A DNA stretch of 64,000 bases from Arcuatula senhousia (GCA_963971305.1 OZ020311.1:3100001-3164000); one strand, 5' to 3'; positions 34,538-45,262 are shown, counted from the first letter of the stretch. The notes: a model not told the origin generated them from the sequence alone. Numbers and translations are program-made.

Positions 34538-34910
34538 TGACCACACAAAAGCACTAAGCTTGAGATGAAATGAAAGTATATGGTTTCTTTTGATGGTAAG
34601 GATCCCTATTAAACAGGATTAAATTGAAAAAAAAAATGTTTTGGTTGTAGAAATTAAATACTTATCGACTGTGGGAAGCTGTCGCTAATACTCTAATTGT
34701 AATTCTATGCCTTCGTAGCTTGTTGTTCACGCACGTTCATATTCTGCACTAGGTATCTTGGAAAAACGTTATTGTTTGTCTGACGAGAATATTGCAAAAC
34801 CGGTTTACCTTTACTGGGGAATCCGATGTTAAAATTCACACTGTTCTTTTTCGTTCCGGTCTGTTTTGAAAACGATTGCTTCGCTTATTGCTATCTTATT
34901 TATTTCTGGA
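34538..34910 (+). repeat. Local repeat R, copy 3
   Basis: Shares ACCACACAAAAG, AAATGAAAGTATATGG, GGGAAGCTGTCGCTAATA, GTTGTTCACGCACG and, at the end, AACGATTGCTTCGCTTATTG (34869), matching copy 1 over its whole length with indels. Confidence 0.6.
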
Positions 34911-35258
34911 AAAATAAAGTTTGTATATAGAGTATATAGTAACAAAATATTCTTATGTAGCTGTAATTCACTTTTGATATTTATTTTGGTTTGAAGATTT
35001 CAATCCGAGATGATATAAAACAAAACGGTTTCCCAATGTTTTCTTAGTATCATAGTTTATATTCAAACAGCTCTTTGTGGGGATGGACCGTGTGATTTTA
35101 AAAAACAAGCACGTTTTTCTGTCTATTCTGTAAATATAAGTAATATACACAGTAATACCTGTATTTTCTAAAGTATCATAAAGAACAGTCAAAACTTATA
35201 GGCAAACTTCAGAAGAATATATACATGGTCGGTTATAATTTTCGCCTTTAAAAAGCCT

Positions 35259-36383
35259 TTGTATTGGATTCCCAAATTACATAAAAATCCATACAAACAG
35301 CGCTTCATTGCAGGGTCATCCAAATGTACAACTAAACCTCTTTCAGTTTTGTTGACTTCTATACTTACGGAAGTAAAATCCGGCCTCCAGAAATATTACG
35401 ATTGTTGTTATTCTAGAAATGGTGTCAATCAAATGTGGATCCTGAAGAATTCGAAAGAACTGATGGAGATTCTTAACTCTAAATCAGTTTCATCTTGTAA
35501 CAGCATCAAAACATTCGATTTCTCCACACTTTACACTTCTATTCCACATGAACAACTGGAATCGCGATTGGCACAGCTGATTAAACGCAGCTTTTTCAAA
35601 AAGAATGGAAAACGCAGGTACAAATTTCTTGAAGTCGATTATACCAAGACTTACTTTGTCATCAATGAGTCTAAGAAAAAGAACAAATTTACAGAAGACC
35701 AAATAATCGACATGCTCAACTTTCTTATTGACAACATATTTGTTCAGTTTGGTGGACGTGTTTTTCAGCAAACAATAGGGATTCCAATGGGCACTAATTG
35801 TGCACCTTTGCTTGCTGATTTGTTTCTTCATTCATATGAAGCAGACTTCTTGCAATCTCTTCTAGACAAAAAAGACCGTAGACTAGCTCTCTCTTTCAAT
35901 CTCACGTTCCGTTATATTGATGATGTCCTTTCACTAAACAATTCTCGATTTGGTGACTTTCTCCATCTCATATATCCACAGGAGCTTGAGATAAAGGACA
36001 CAACGGATTCTAGGAAGTCTGCTTCATATTTAGATCTACATCTCGAAATTGACTCTCAAGGAAGACTTTCAACAAGGCTCTATGACAAACGTGATGACTT
36101 CAACTTTCCAATCGTCAACTTCCCCTTCTTGTGTAGCAACATTCCGTCCGCTCCAGCTTATGGAGTTTACGTATCTCAATTGATTCGTTACTCCAGAGCG
36201 TGCGGGACTTACATCGATTTCCTTAGCAGAGCGACACGTCTGACGCAAAAATTGCTCACACAGGGTTATGTTGCTCCTCGGTTGCTGTCTTCACTCAAGA
36301 AATTTTACGGAAGACATCATGCACTTATAGACAAATATGGGATTTCGATCTCTCAGATGAGTGCAGATGTTGGTTTGTCATAG
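35259..36383 (+). CDS. Penelope-like element reverse transcriptase (5'-truncated)
   Basis: 374 codons without a stop. RT blocks in order: WIPKLHKNPYKQRFIAGSSK at 3-22, DFSTLYTSIP at 87-96, FGGRVFQQTIGIPMGTNCAP at 164-183, catalytic YIDD at 219-222, SYLDLHLEID at 256-265, and the PLE-type C-terminal block APAYGVYVSQLIRYSRAC. PLE RTs are related to telomerase and copy RNA at 3'-OH ends. The frame is open from 35202 (stop TAG at 35199), but family similarity begins near 35240 with no ATG, so the copy has lost the N-terminal part. No GIY-YIG endonuclease is visible. The stop TAG at 36381 is also present in the copies at 57.8 and 52.4 kb, so it is probably the true C-terminus. Confidence 0.92.
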   Translation: MYWIPKLHKNPYKQRFIAGSSKCTTKPLSVLLTSILTEVKSGLQKYYDCCYSRNGVNQMWILKNSKELMEILNSKSVSSCNSIKTFDFSTLYTSIPHEQLESRLAQLIKRSFFKKNGKRRYKFLEVDYTKTYFVINESKKKNKFTEDQIIDMLNFLIDNIFVQFGGRVFQQTIGIPMGTNCAPLLADLFLHSYEADFLQSLLDKKDRRLALSFNLTFRYIDDVLSLNNSRFGDFLHLIYPQELEIKDTTDSRKSASYLDLHLEIDSQGRLSTRLYDKRDDFNFPIVNFPFLCSNIPSAPAYGVYVSQLIRYSRACGTYIDFLSRATRLTQKLLTQGYVAPRLLSSLKKFYGRHHALIDKYGISISQMSADVGLS

Positions 36384-36665
36384 GGTGTTGTTATGTCTTC
36401 CTTTACCGGATTTGACACGCTGAATGGACTATTGGCAACGCGACGGTTGTGCTATAGCAAGCAGGAACTGCTTACTCTTCCGGAGCACCTGAGTTCACTC
36501 TGGTTTCGACTAGAGTTCGCGTTGTTGATTGATATTCAGTTGTTTTGTGTTTCCATGTTTTACATGTTGTCTGTTTTTGTCCCGTTCTTGTTGGTGTTTG
36601 CTGGTTTTGTCTCTGCCCTTTCGGACATTTGATATTCGGATACCCTATTGGTACCTCTGCTTCTT
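36384..36665 (+). repeat. PLE 3' tail
   Basis: Follows the RT stop directly and ends at GGTACCTCTGCTTCTTT. Equivalent tails occur at 57825-58110 (plus) and at 12.0, 42.9 and 52.2 kb (minus), all anchored to the same end. It keeps a 79-codon frame in phase with the RT beyond the TAG (from 36393), with a T-rich, hydrophobic end. Confidence 0.85.
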
Positions 36666-36789
36666 TGGCAAACAAATTTTATGTAATTTTCTCCAGTAGA
36701 TGCTAATTATGTAACATGATTAATTCTATATAGTTAGCTGCTTACATTTCATTTTCTTGTTTTCTTAACCTACAAATTCATCATGTTGT

Positions 36790-37055
36790 AAAGACCACAC
36801 AAAAGAAAGTAAGCTGGAGAGCAAAAAAAAGTAAATATACCACCAGGAAGGAATCATTGAAGTTTCGGATATAGAACCCCACTGAGGCAGGCACTTATAG
36901 AAAAAAAATTCGTTGCATATAATTAAATAGTTATTCAAACTGGGAAGCTGTCGCTTATAGTATATACATATGTAATTCTATGCACTCTTTGTTGTTTTGT
37001 CACTCACGTATTTACGACATGTCACGTACATGTATTGTGTGAGGTAATGTTGCAT
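36790..37055 (+). repeat. Local repeat R, copy 4
   Basis: AAAGACCACACAAAAGAAAG, AAGCTGGAGAGCAAA, CACCAGGAAGG, CACTTATAGAAAAAAAATTC, GGGAAGCTGTCGCTTATAGT, ending near TGTATTGTGTGAGGT. Closest to copy 1. Confidence 0.65.
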
Positions 37056-37285
37056 CCTGGTCGTTGCCCTTCTTTTCCCGGTAGTAAAAAATATAAACTG
37101 ATATAATAAATATTTTTGCTGCTTTTCTTAAGGTATGGAATATGTTTTAACAATATATGGCCCACACTTAATTGTTTTATAATATTTTAGGACGATCATT
37201 TGACACTGGATTGTGTCTCATGTACCGTAAATTTCACGATTTTTTCCTTATTATTGGTGACAGCAGCTGTTCTTTAATGAAAAAT

Positions 37286-37532
37286 GTTCCAGTTTAAAAC
37301 ACCAGGTTTCTTTGCTTGAAATGCACATGGTCGATATCCTCGGTGCTGGATTTGGCTTCCTTGTTCGAACGTTTTGGATTTGAGTACTTTTCGTTTTCAA
37401 CAGGTTTGGAATATGACCTTCCAATGTTTTGATTTGAATGCTACTGATGAGAGGTTACGACTTGAAATATCGATACATAAAATATCTAAATTAACCGTTT
37501 ATACCCGCGTTTTGGTATCTTTAATTTCCAAA
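37286..37532 (+). repeat. Ribozyme-bearing repeat H, plus-strand copy
   Basis: Starts near AACACCAGGTTTCTTTG and runs through ATGGTCGATATCCTCGG, TGGATTTGGCTTCC and GAGTACTTTTCGTTTTCAAC to the ribozyme region at 37438-37485, then TAAATTAACCGTTTATACC. CTGATGA (37444-37450), GAAA (37464-37467) and TATCGATA are intact, but the right strand of stem I (TAAAAT), the cleavage UH (CA) and stem II are changed. Probably inactive. Confidence 0.7.
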
Positions 37533-38194
37533 AATGTCGCCATTTATCGTCATCTTTCTGTTGATTTTTTGTTAACGAGCACATCCAAATCAAGGTGTAA
37601 TGAAACTTATAATAAGAATATGGCATAAATTTTGTCTCTGTTTTTTTCCTAATAGGAAAGAAAACACAAGTTTACTGTATGTTAAACTAGATTGAAACTA
37701 AATTTAACGAGAATGCACTGAATAGTTCAATGTTTATTTAACGCTTGTTTAATGTTTTTAAAGTTCTTAACATTGATTTAATTTTATATTTTAAGATCAA
37801 CATTTTGTTTTGCTAAAAGAAACATTTTCCACATAAAATGTTTTCAAGATTTTCTTTGGTTAAAAATTTCCCATGGTTTTTGGTGCTGGATTTAGCTTCA
37901 TTTTGGTTTTTTTGGGGGGAAATTTTTACACGTTTTTAAATTTTATTGTTTATTACGATTATCTTTTTTCAAATGCTGATAAGAGATTGCTCACGAAATG
38001 TTTTTGTATGTAGCATAACCAAATCAACGTTTTATCGGCACCAGCTTTATTTTGAAATCACTGAAAAGCGATGTTGGTCATAGTTGAAAGCACTGGGTTG
38101 AAACACGTTGCTTGTTATTTTCGCATAGTTAAACATCTCTTGTAGATCTAGTATTAAGAATGTTTTGAAAATAAACATGTATAAATAGGGGGAA

Positions 38195-38510
38195 TGTTGG
38201 TCCCAAAATACTAGTTTATTCACGCCACATTTTATATGTGCCTGTCCTAAGCCAAGAATCTTTATCAAAGCTGATATTTGTATTTGTCGAATTTATGTTT
38301 TTTTTGTTTTTTTCTAAGGAAGAGGGTCTTTCATTGGCACTTTAGGATTATAGGCTTGAAACATTCAAACCAGGGACAATTGCAAAACAGCGAGTTGCGA
38401 CCGCTGGTTACATTGGAGGCTGCTGGTTCTGAATTTTTTAAATTGTCGTTTATATTGTAGTTTGTGTCGCGTACACTTATTCCACATCCCATTATCTTCT
38501 ATGTAACAAT
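38195..38510 (+). repeat. Dispersed repeat A, near-complete copy
   Basis: Runs from GTTGGTCCCAAAATACTAG and GTGCCTGTCCTAAGCC to GTGTCGCGTACACTTATTCC and CACATCCCATTATC. A related full copy is at 56485-56810. Confidence 0.7.
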
Positions 38511-38884
38511 ATTGATTCCGATTTTCTATTTCCATGTTCTAGTACTATTACAACTTAAGATCAATACTTTGATTCCCACAAAAATAACAATGATGCTGGA
38601 TCAACTTTTACGTAAAAAAATACAAATAATGATTATTTTAATCTGAAGGCCATCTAAATATGGAATACAGAGCTCTGCTCCAGTGACCCAATAATCGACA
38701 AAATTTCCAATTCTGCTTATCTAATTTAAGCAGTGCACAAGATAGGCTTGGATTTTACGATGATTTGATTGAGTTTAAGCGGCTTTGCAACCAAAAGAGA
38801 ACATTTCTTTAGAAAAAGATTACCAGTAAATAATTTATCAGGTACAATATTAAAACAATAGAACAAGTGTAAGTAGGTCATTGT

Positions 38885-39440
38885 TTATTTATTGTATAAG
38901 AACAAGCCTTAGGTATTGTGGTCGAATTATATTGACCGCTGAATAAATTGAAATTACAATTCAGTGCTTTCAAACAAATTTTGTGTCGTCTTTTTTAATC
39001 TTATCCGAAACGCTCTGGCAAAAAAAAGTGAAGAATGCCAAACACAATATGAATGTGTATATAAACATACAAAAAAGTTTAAGACAGAACATATACATAC
39101 TAGTATCATATTTAAATGTAAACATGAAAAATATCAAATACTACAAATAAACATATAGCAAGTTATGAATGATACCTCTGCCCTCAGTTCTAATGACTGT
39201 TAAATAAAGAAGGCAAACATTCTTATATGTTTATGATTTGTTGGGGTAAGCAAATAAACCATATTATCGTAATTTGACATATTAATAAAATTTAAATCAT
39301 CTGTTCTTAGTAAAATAAAAAGGTTTTCTCTGATTCTTTTAATATATTACAATTTAAAAGAAAATGCATTTCATCTTCAAAAATATTACAAGTTATATAT
39401 GAAGAGCAGATAAAACATTGCAAACTAAAAGTCTGATAAG
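38885..39440 (-). pseudogene. LINE 3' fragment
   Basis: On the minus strand, 39420-39310 encodes a C-terminal LINE zinc-knuckle segment: CFICSSYITCNIFEDEMHF, then LLNC, followed soon by a stop. The layout matches the knuckles at 1890 and 23420. The element's 3' tail, toward 38885, contains GTAATTTCAATTTATTCA on the minus strand. No RT core remains. Confidence 0.7.
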
Positions 39441-39449
39441 AATCAACAT

Positions 39450-39612
39450 ATGCCGGTGTAGGAAGAACCAAAAGGTTTTGAATATCTGGAAATTTTACAC
39501 GAACTATTCCATAGCTTGATTTATGTATTTTTCAACACCAGTGTTGGTCGCCAATGCGGGATAACCTTTGAAATTTAAAAATTCCGCAAGCATCGCTAAC
39601 GATTCACAATGA
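39450..39612 (-). repeat. Degenerate retrozyme body
   Basis: Minus-strand similarity to the retrozyme body without hammerhead: complements of GGTTCTTCCTACMCC, CCAACACTGGTGTTG and GGTTATCCCGCATTGG (cf. GGTTAGCCCGCTCC). Strongly diverged. Confidence 0.5.
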
Positions 39613-39804
39613 ACTTGGTAGAATATTAAAACGTTACAATGGAAGATGTGTCATTGTCTGTCGAAGATGGCAGACCATTTTGTTACCGCAGAAGGGCTTT
39701 TGAATTTCTTAAAAAAATTGATACAAGAAATTCGATTTTAAAATTTGGTAGAACAAAATTGTTAAGCATCTTGTCAAAAAAGTTTTAATTCCTATTACCT
39801 TGCA

Positions 39805-39870
39805 TGAATGTCAAACAATCAAATTAAATCAAATTTATTGTCTTATAAACATCTAAACAGAGTTTGTTAC
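39805..39870 (-). repeat. LINE 3' tail
   Basis: Minus strand reads GTTTATAAGACAATAAATTT followed by GATTTAATTTGATT, a typical non-LTR 3' end with a T/A-rich simple tail. Very short 5'-truncated copy. Confidence 0.5.
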
Positions 39871-40835
39871 AAAAACAAATTATGAAATACTATGATTTTT
39901 TTCAATGAAAAAAAATCATTTGTGTAAGGCTGTGTTTTAAATCCCGCCGCCATCAGAAATAAAACATTTGGTGCAAGCTAGTATTCATTTCAGACAAGGC
40001 CTAGGACAAACATGCCGGTCAAATAAATTTGTCCCGGCTCAGAGTAAAGATATTTTGGTACATTTTGCTGTGATACATTTTGCACTATTTTAAGTCGACC
40101 ATAAAGTTGTCGGTGGGGTAAGTAGATAATTTATTATTGTGCTTCTGCTGGGAATGAAATAAAAAAAAAAAGTTTCCTTAGTAAAATACACTAAAACATG
40201 TGTATACATATTTATTTCATTCATATATTTGACGTAGTAAATTAATTCAGCATGAATTAAATGTTGAAGGTCAAAAGGTGTGACGCAACAAAATATTTCC
40301 TGGTATTTTGTGTTTATTTTTTTTATTTGTGTAAGTATTTAGGAAATACGTCAAAGCTTACATAATAAACATAATACATTTGTTGATGTTTCAAGGAGCG
40401 AGATTTAATCTTTTTATTTTTTTGAATCGTAATTTGTTCTTTGGAAAACACCGCGCGTTACAATAATGCGCTATGTACTTTGAATTAAGGTGCGTTAAAA
40501 TATGATGCTAATTGGGTATATTTTTTCACTTCCTTTGTACCCTCTTAGTAAGGTTAAATGTTTATAGTATGTTACGTGCTATTTTTTTTTTTCGTGCAGC
40601 TGGGGTTTTTCTTCTTGATATCGATATTTGATAAACTAGATAAATTTTTCCCGAAACTAAAGCTTGCGGACAAATAACCCATAAAAAATAGTTTTTGAAC
40701 GCTAACGATAGTTTAAGTAAAAACACGACGAGAACTCCAACTAATTACTATAGTCAACATGCAATTAACCTAGATTATAATAAAAAGCTTTGATTTTTAG
40801 GCTTTTGTTTCTATCGAATGTCCTTTATAGCTCAC
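39871..40835. other. Non-coding interval
   Basis: A+T-rich; no gene, no repeat copy with clear ends. Confidence 0.45.
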
Positions 40836-40837
40836 AT

Positions 40838-41066
40838 GGACTTAAAGTGCATGTGAGCTATTACCACCATTTGGCGTCCGTCGCCGTCGTCTGTCGTCCG
40901 TTAACGATTTTTCAAAAATCATCTCCTCTGAAAGTACTGAACAGAATTTTATGAAACTTTGTATGATTGATCCATAGGGTGTTCTGCACATAAGCTGTGT
41001 TTCGATATCAGATCCGTCAAAAACATGGCCGCCGTTGCTAAAATAAACGGGGGTCAGACTACTGTT
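40838..41066. repeat. Bivalve-type dispersed repeat, left part
   Basis: Contains GTGAGCTATTACCACCATTT, GTCGTCTGTCGTCCGTTAAC and ATCATCTCCTCTGAAAGTAC. Fragments of the same broad family (GGGGTTATGACCCTTTAAAG, TTGCAAATAGAGAAAATCTG) appear at 41720-41930 and 43610-44110, on either side of PLE insertions. Confidence 0.5.
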
Positions 41067-41067
41067 T

Positions 41068-41708
41068 TGGGGCACTAATTATATACACCTCTGCTTGCTT
41101 CATATGAAGTAGCCTTCTTACAATCTCTTCTAGACAAAAAAAAATCGTAGACTGACTCTCTCTTTTAACCCCACTTTCCGGTATATTGACGATGTACTTT
41201 CACTTAACAATTCTCGATTTGATGACTTTCTCCATTTCATATATCCCCGGGAACTTGAGATGAAGGACACGAGCTATTCTAGGAAGCCTGCTTCATATTT
41301 TAATCTACATCTCGAAATTGACTCAAGGAAAACTTTCAACAAAAGCTCTTTGACAAAAGTGATGACTTCAACTTTCCAATTGTCAACTTTTCCTTCTTGT
41401 GCAGCAACATTCCGTCCGCTCCTGCTTATGGAGTTTGCGTATTACACTTGATTTGTTACTCCAGAGTTTGTGGGAACTACATCGATTTCCTTGGCAGAAT
41501 GTCACGTTTGAAGCAAAAATTGCTAACACAAGGTTATGTTGCTCCTCGGTTGCTGTCTTCATTCCAGAAATTTCACGGTTAGCCACCATGCACTCGTAGA
41601 CAAATATGGGATTTCTATCTCACAGGTGAGTGCAGATGTTGGTTTGTCAAAGAGTTTTGTTTTGTCTTTCTTACTTACCCGATTTTACACACTGAATTGG
41701 ATATTGGA
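41068..41708 (+). pseudogene. PLE reverse transcriptase pseudogene
   Basis: Starts inside the GTN-APLLA block and runs past the C-terminus into the tail. Blocks visible in shifting frames: FRYIDDVLSLNNSRFDDF, SRKPASYFNLHLEID, SNIPSAPAYGV, LLTQGYVAPRLLSS. A run of A at 41138-41147, small deletions and a shifted C-terminus destroy the frame. Where the intact copy stops (GLS then TAG) this copy reads GLSKSFVLS, so it lacks that stop. Confidence 0.88.
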
Positions 41709-41939
41709 AAAATCTGATGCAACCTCCCTTCTTCAGCATCTAAAGCTCTACAATAGTCTTCATTTTACCGAAGGGGTTATGACCCTTTAAAGGTCAAAAT
41801 AGTGTTTTTTCATGTTTAAGCTCTATATAATGAAGCTATTGCAAATAGAGAAAATCTGTTGCTTGCTTAAACTTTCAGCTCATTAATTTCTACAGAAGTC
41901 TTCATAAGGTCGAAGATGTCAGATGACCCCTTATAAGGA

Positions 41940-42046
41940 TTATGGCATTTTGAAAGTCAAAGAAGCAGAGGTACCAATGGGGTATCCGAATGTCAAAACT
42001 CCTAAAGAGCACAGACAAACCAGTATAAACAACAACAAGAACGGGA
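41940..42046 (-). repeat. PLE 3' terminus fused to repeat M
   Basis: The minus strand ends at GGTACCTCTGCTTCTTT, as other PLE tails do, but only about 85-100 bp of tail is present. At 42046 it joins repeat M directly (ATTACCTTTATTTGTCCCGT across the junction). Confidence 0.75.
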
Positions 42047-42245
42047 CAAATAAAGGTAATAACAAAACTACCGAACTTGAACGATCAATCTCACAGTCCA
42101 GAGAAAACGACAAAAACGAATCAGTCACACCGGAAAATTGGTGGATCGCAATGGTCCTGACTTGGTACAGGCATTTCAAACGAAATGGTGGGTTAAACCA
42201 GGTTTTATGGCGCCAAACCTCCCTCTTCCATTGCGATCTTAGGAT
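42046..42245 (-). repeat. Dispersed repeat M, copy 2
   Basis: Near-complete minus-strand copy: AGGTTTGGCGCCATAAAACC, CCTGGTTTAACCCACCATTT and the blocks listed for copy 1. Confidence 0.85.
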
Positions 42246-42389
42246 CCGGTAATGATCACAGAACACAACACAGTTGTGAGACACAATAGGGATATTGAGG
42301 TGATCATCTCAGTACAGCAGACCAGTCAAACACTAATTTAAACAATTAACCATCATATCTTTTAACTCAATTTTAACCTTTTCTACTAG

Positions 42390-42886
42390 TGGCTGATAAC
42401 GAAGAAAGATTTTTTTGGTGATTGTATGAGACGTATTATCTTATAGCCCTGCTCCAAAAGTCGGTCACGAAGAAATCGGTATCCGATTAAAAAATCTGTA
42501 AAATGTGTGCAAGCTCTGGCATATCGAATAAGTTGTGAAATATAAACACCGTATGCAGGAGAAGTAGGTATATTGCTCTGTAGATTAGGAAAATTAATGA
42601 TTTGAAAATTAAAATCGTCTCGTTTATCGTAAATTTTTGTACTGAGATGACCACCTGGGTCAAATTCGAGGTGCAAATCCAAGAAATACGTGAAGCAATT
42701 AGATTCGGTGGTCTCTTTAATCTCCAATACCGGAGGATATATTGAATGAATCCAACTACCAAATGAAGTGTTATTGACAGAAAGGACATCATCAATATAT
42801 CTGAATGTAAGATTAAATGACCTTGCCTCTTTCATCTTCTTGTTCTTTACGAGTCCCTGAAGAAATTCAGTCTCGTAAGAGTATAA
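42390..42886 (-). pseudogene. PLE reverse transcriptase fragment, second lineage
   Basis: Open on the minus strand from LADLFLYSYETEFLQGLV through catalytic FRYIDDVLSVNN, FLDLHLEFDPGGHLSTKIYD, NIPTSPAYGVYISQLIRYAR and LLEQGYKIIRLIQSPKKSF to a stop at 42386. It has the same architecture as the 35.26 kb RT but clearly different residues (ETEF for EADF, PPVLEIKETTES for PQELEIKDTTDS), so a separate PLE lineage. It begins abruptly inside the GTN-ADLF block, joined to the tail of another PLE. Incomplete. Confidence 0.88.
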
Positions 42887-43068
42887 AAACAAATCGGCGA
42901 GTATAAAAACAAAAACAGACAACATGTAAAACATGGAAACACAAAATAACTGAATGTCAATCAGCAACGCGAACTCAAGTTCCTGCTTGCAATAGCACAC
43001 CCGTCGCGTTGCCAACAGTCAATTCAGTGCGTAAAATCTGTTAAAAAAGACAAAACAAAATCCAATGA
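42887..43068 (-). repeat. PLE 3' tail (first lineage), interrupted
   Basis: Minus-strand tail following the RT fragment at 43069-43588. It runs to GTTTTACATGTTGTCTG, then breaks into the second-lineage RT at about 42887. GTATAAAAACAAA occurs on both sides of the junction. Confidence 0.75.
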
Positions 43069-43588
43069 CAAACCAACAGATGCACTCATCTGAGAGATGG
43101 AAATCCCATATTTGTCTATAAGTGCATGATGTCTTCCGTAAAATTTCTTGAGTGAAGACAGCAACCGAGGTGCAACATAACCCTGTTTGAGCATTTTTTG
43201 CGTCAGACGTGCCTCTCTGTAGGTGACGTTTGTTGAAAGTTTTCCTTGAGAGTCAATTTCAAGATGTAGATCTAAATATGAAGCAGACTTCCTAGAATCC
43301 GTATATTCCTTAATCTCAAGTTCCTGTGGATATATGAGATGGGGAAAGTCACCAAATCGAGAATTGTTTAGTGAAAGGACATCATCAATATAACGGAAAG
43401 TGAGGTTAAAAGAGAGAGCCAGTCTACGATTTTTAAAAATGATTGTAAGAAGTCTGCTTCATATGAATGGAGAAACAAATCAGCAAGCAAAGGTGCATAA
43501 TTAGTGCCCGTTGGAATCCCTATTGTTTGCTGAAAAACACGTCCACCAAACTGAACAAATATGTTGTCAATGAGAAAGTTGAGCATTT
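43069..43588 (-). pseudogene. PLE reverse transcriptase fragment, first lineage
   Basis: The minus strand encodes MLNFLIDNIFVQFGGRVFQQ, then TIGIPTGTNYAPLLADLFLH, then frameshifts, with FRYIDDVLSLNN in another frame. It continues to the C-terminal block (LKKFYGRHHALIDKYGI-like), but the AYGVYVSQLIRYSR region is deleted. Starts abruptly near 43588. The equivalent of the terminal TAG is TTG here, with the frame ending a few codons later. Confidence 0.88.
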
Positions 43589-43609
43589 TATGATTTTTGC
43601 CTAAAGACT

Positions 43610-44110
43610 GGATACATTTCCAGATAGAGAAAAGCTGTTGGTTGCTTAAACCTTCAGCTCATTAAGTTCTCAAAAAGTCTTCATTGGGTCAAATATGTCA
43701 TATGACTACTTACAGATAGTATGACTCTTCAAAGGTCAAAATAGCGCTTTTTCCCTATATAATGAATACTATTGCAGATAGAGAAAAGTTGTTGCTTGCC
43801 TCAACTTTCATCTCATTGAGCTCTACAAAACTTTCCCTTAGGTCGAAGATGTCAGATGACCCCTTATAGGGGTTATGGCCCTTTGAAGGTAAAATATAGA
43901 GTTTTTTTCATGTTTTTTGTCCTATGGAATGAAAACTTTTGTAGATAGAGCAAAGCTGTTGCTTTACAAAAGTCTGAGTTAGGTTTCATTGTCAGATGAC
44001 CACTTACTTGGGTAACTGTTAATAGAAAAAAACTCTTATGGCTTGAAGACCAGGTGAGCAATTCATGCTCCTGGTAGCCTTTTGTCTTAGTAAAATCATT
44101 CAAGGAAGTG
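43610..44110. repeat. Bivalve-type dispersed repeat, continued
   Basis: Three diverged units sharing GTCAGATGACCCCTTATAGG, CCTTTGAAGGT and GCAGATAGAGAAAA (43618, 43775, 43940), as at 41740-41930. Probable relic of one larger element interrupted by the PLE insertions. Confidence 0.45.
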
Positions 44111-45035
44111 CTTTGAAACCTTTCTTTTGTATATGTTATGTATCATGATTGGTATAACTATTGAGTCTACGGACCAAGATAATTAGAAATTAGGTCAAAC
44201 GGGTTAATTGTCGTAATTTGCAAATTTTTTCCGAATCAATTTTAGATTTCAAAAGGAAAAGGCTTTTTTGCTACTTAAATCATTAAAACCTTTTATATAA
44301 GATAAGTCCATTTTTAATATTCTTATCCATTTACAATTTTAAAATTCGTTATTCTTATTAAAATAAAAATATTTTGTACAATGTATATATATATGAAAAT
44401 ACTGAAAAGATTTTATTTCCATTTATTCATTTGTACTGCTTGACTTTTATCAAGTGGCTAAAAAATTCACAAAAAATCTGGTCTTTGATATGATAATATG
44501 AAATGAAGAGTCAGCATTTAGGTTTCCACTTAAACTCTTAAGTTTGACCGTTTTCTGACCACGCTCTTTGTACTTGGGTTGTAAATTTTAAGGATAAACA
44601 CACACATTTGATGTAATAACTATTTATTATTTACAAATGAAACATTCAATGACAAATTCAATTTAGGCGTGACGTCAATATTTGGATTGTTACAATGTCA
44701 CGTGATGAATCAAGGTTGTTTATAATGGACTTACTACTAAGTACAACAAGGTCAACCGCTAGCAAATAATTTAATCGCAACTGGTTCTTGCATACTTTTC
44801 ATAAACCATAGATGACCACGGGAAAGGAAAATGAATCACTGTCATACCGTTTTTCAAAGAGTTTGTAAAAAAGCCTTCAGCAGCTGTCAATTAATTAAAA
44901 AATCGCGGTCGTTTTATGTCCCAAATAAGTAATCGTACTTGTATTGCAGTCATAGAAAAAAATCAGTAAAATGTTTAGAAATTGTTGTTTTTATTTGACA
45001 CCATAGTCACATAGTACTTTACAAATTCAAAAAAA
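44111..45035. other. Non-coding interval
   Basis: No gene. At 44655-44770 a segment with GTGACGTCAATATTTGG and CACGTGATGAATCAAGGT resembles the repeat at 53395-53590 and the array at 57050-57615. TGACGTCA at 44670-44677. Confidence 0.45.
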
Positions 45036-45039
45036 AGAG

Positions 45040-45262
45040 CATAGAACAATAAAACCCGAAATACCAAACTGGGGAACCAAATCATTACTAAGATGATCAA
45101 CCTATGTCTGGGGTAGGAAGAACCTTAGGGTTCAGACAATTTTGAAATTTAAACAGATTATTTAAAGCTTTGATGTGTTTCCAATAAAAAAGTGTTGGTA
45201 CCGGAGCGGGCTAACCTCGGGGAATTAAAACTCCGCCAGCAGTGCTAAATTTCACGGGTAAC
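45040..45262 (-). repeat. Retrozyme body lacking the hammerhead
   Basis: The minus strand matches the unit body from CCCGTGAAATTTAGCACTGC through CCGAGGTTAGCCCGCTCC and GTTCTTCCTACCCCAGACAT to GCTCTT near 45040, where similarity stops just before the hammerhead. Better preserved than the copy at 39450. Confidence 0.8.

Noticed and set aside
37331..37473. Type III hammerhead reading of repeat H, pairing TCGATA upstream (37331) with TATCGA after GAAA
   Set aside because: The 6-bp pairing is perfect, but no stem I can form on either side. The type I reading, with stem I downstream of GAAA, explains all parts and shows compensation between copies.
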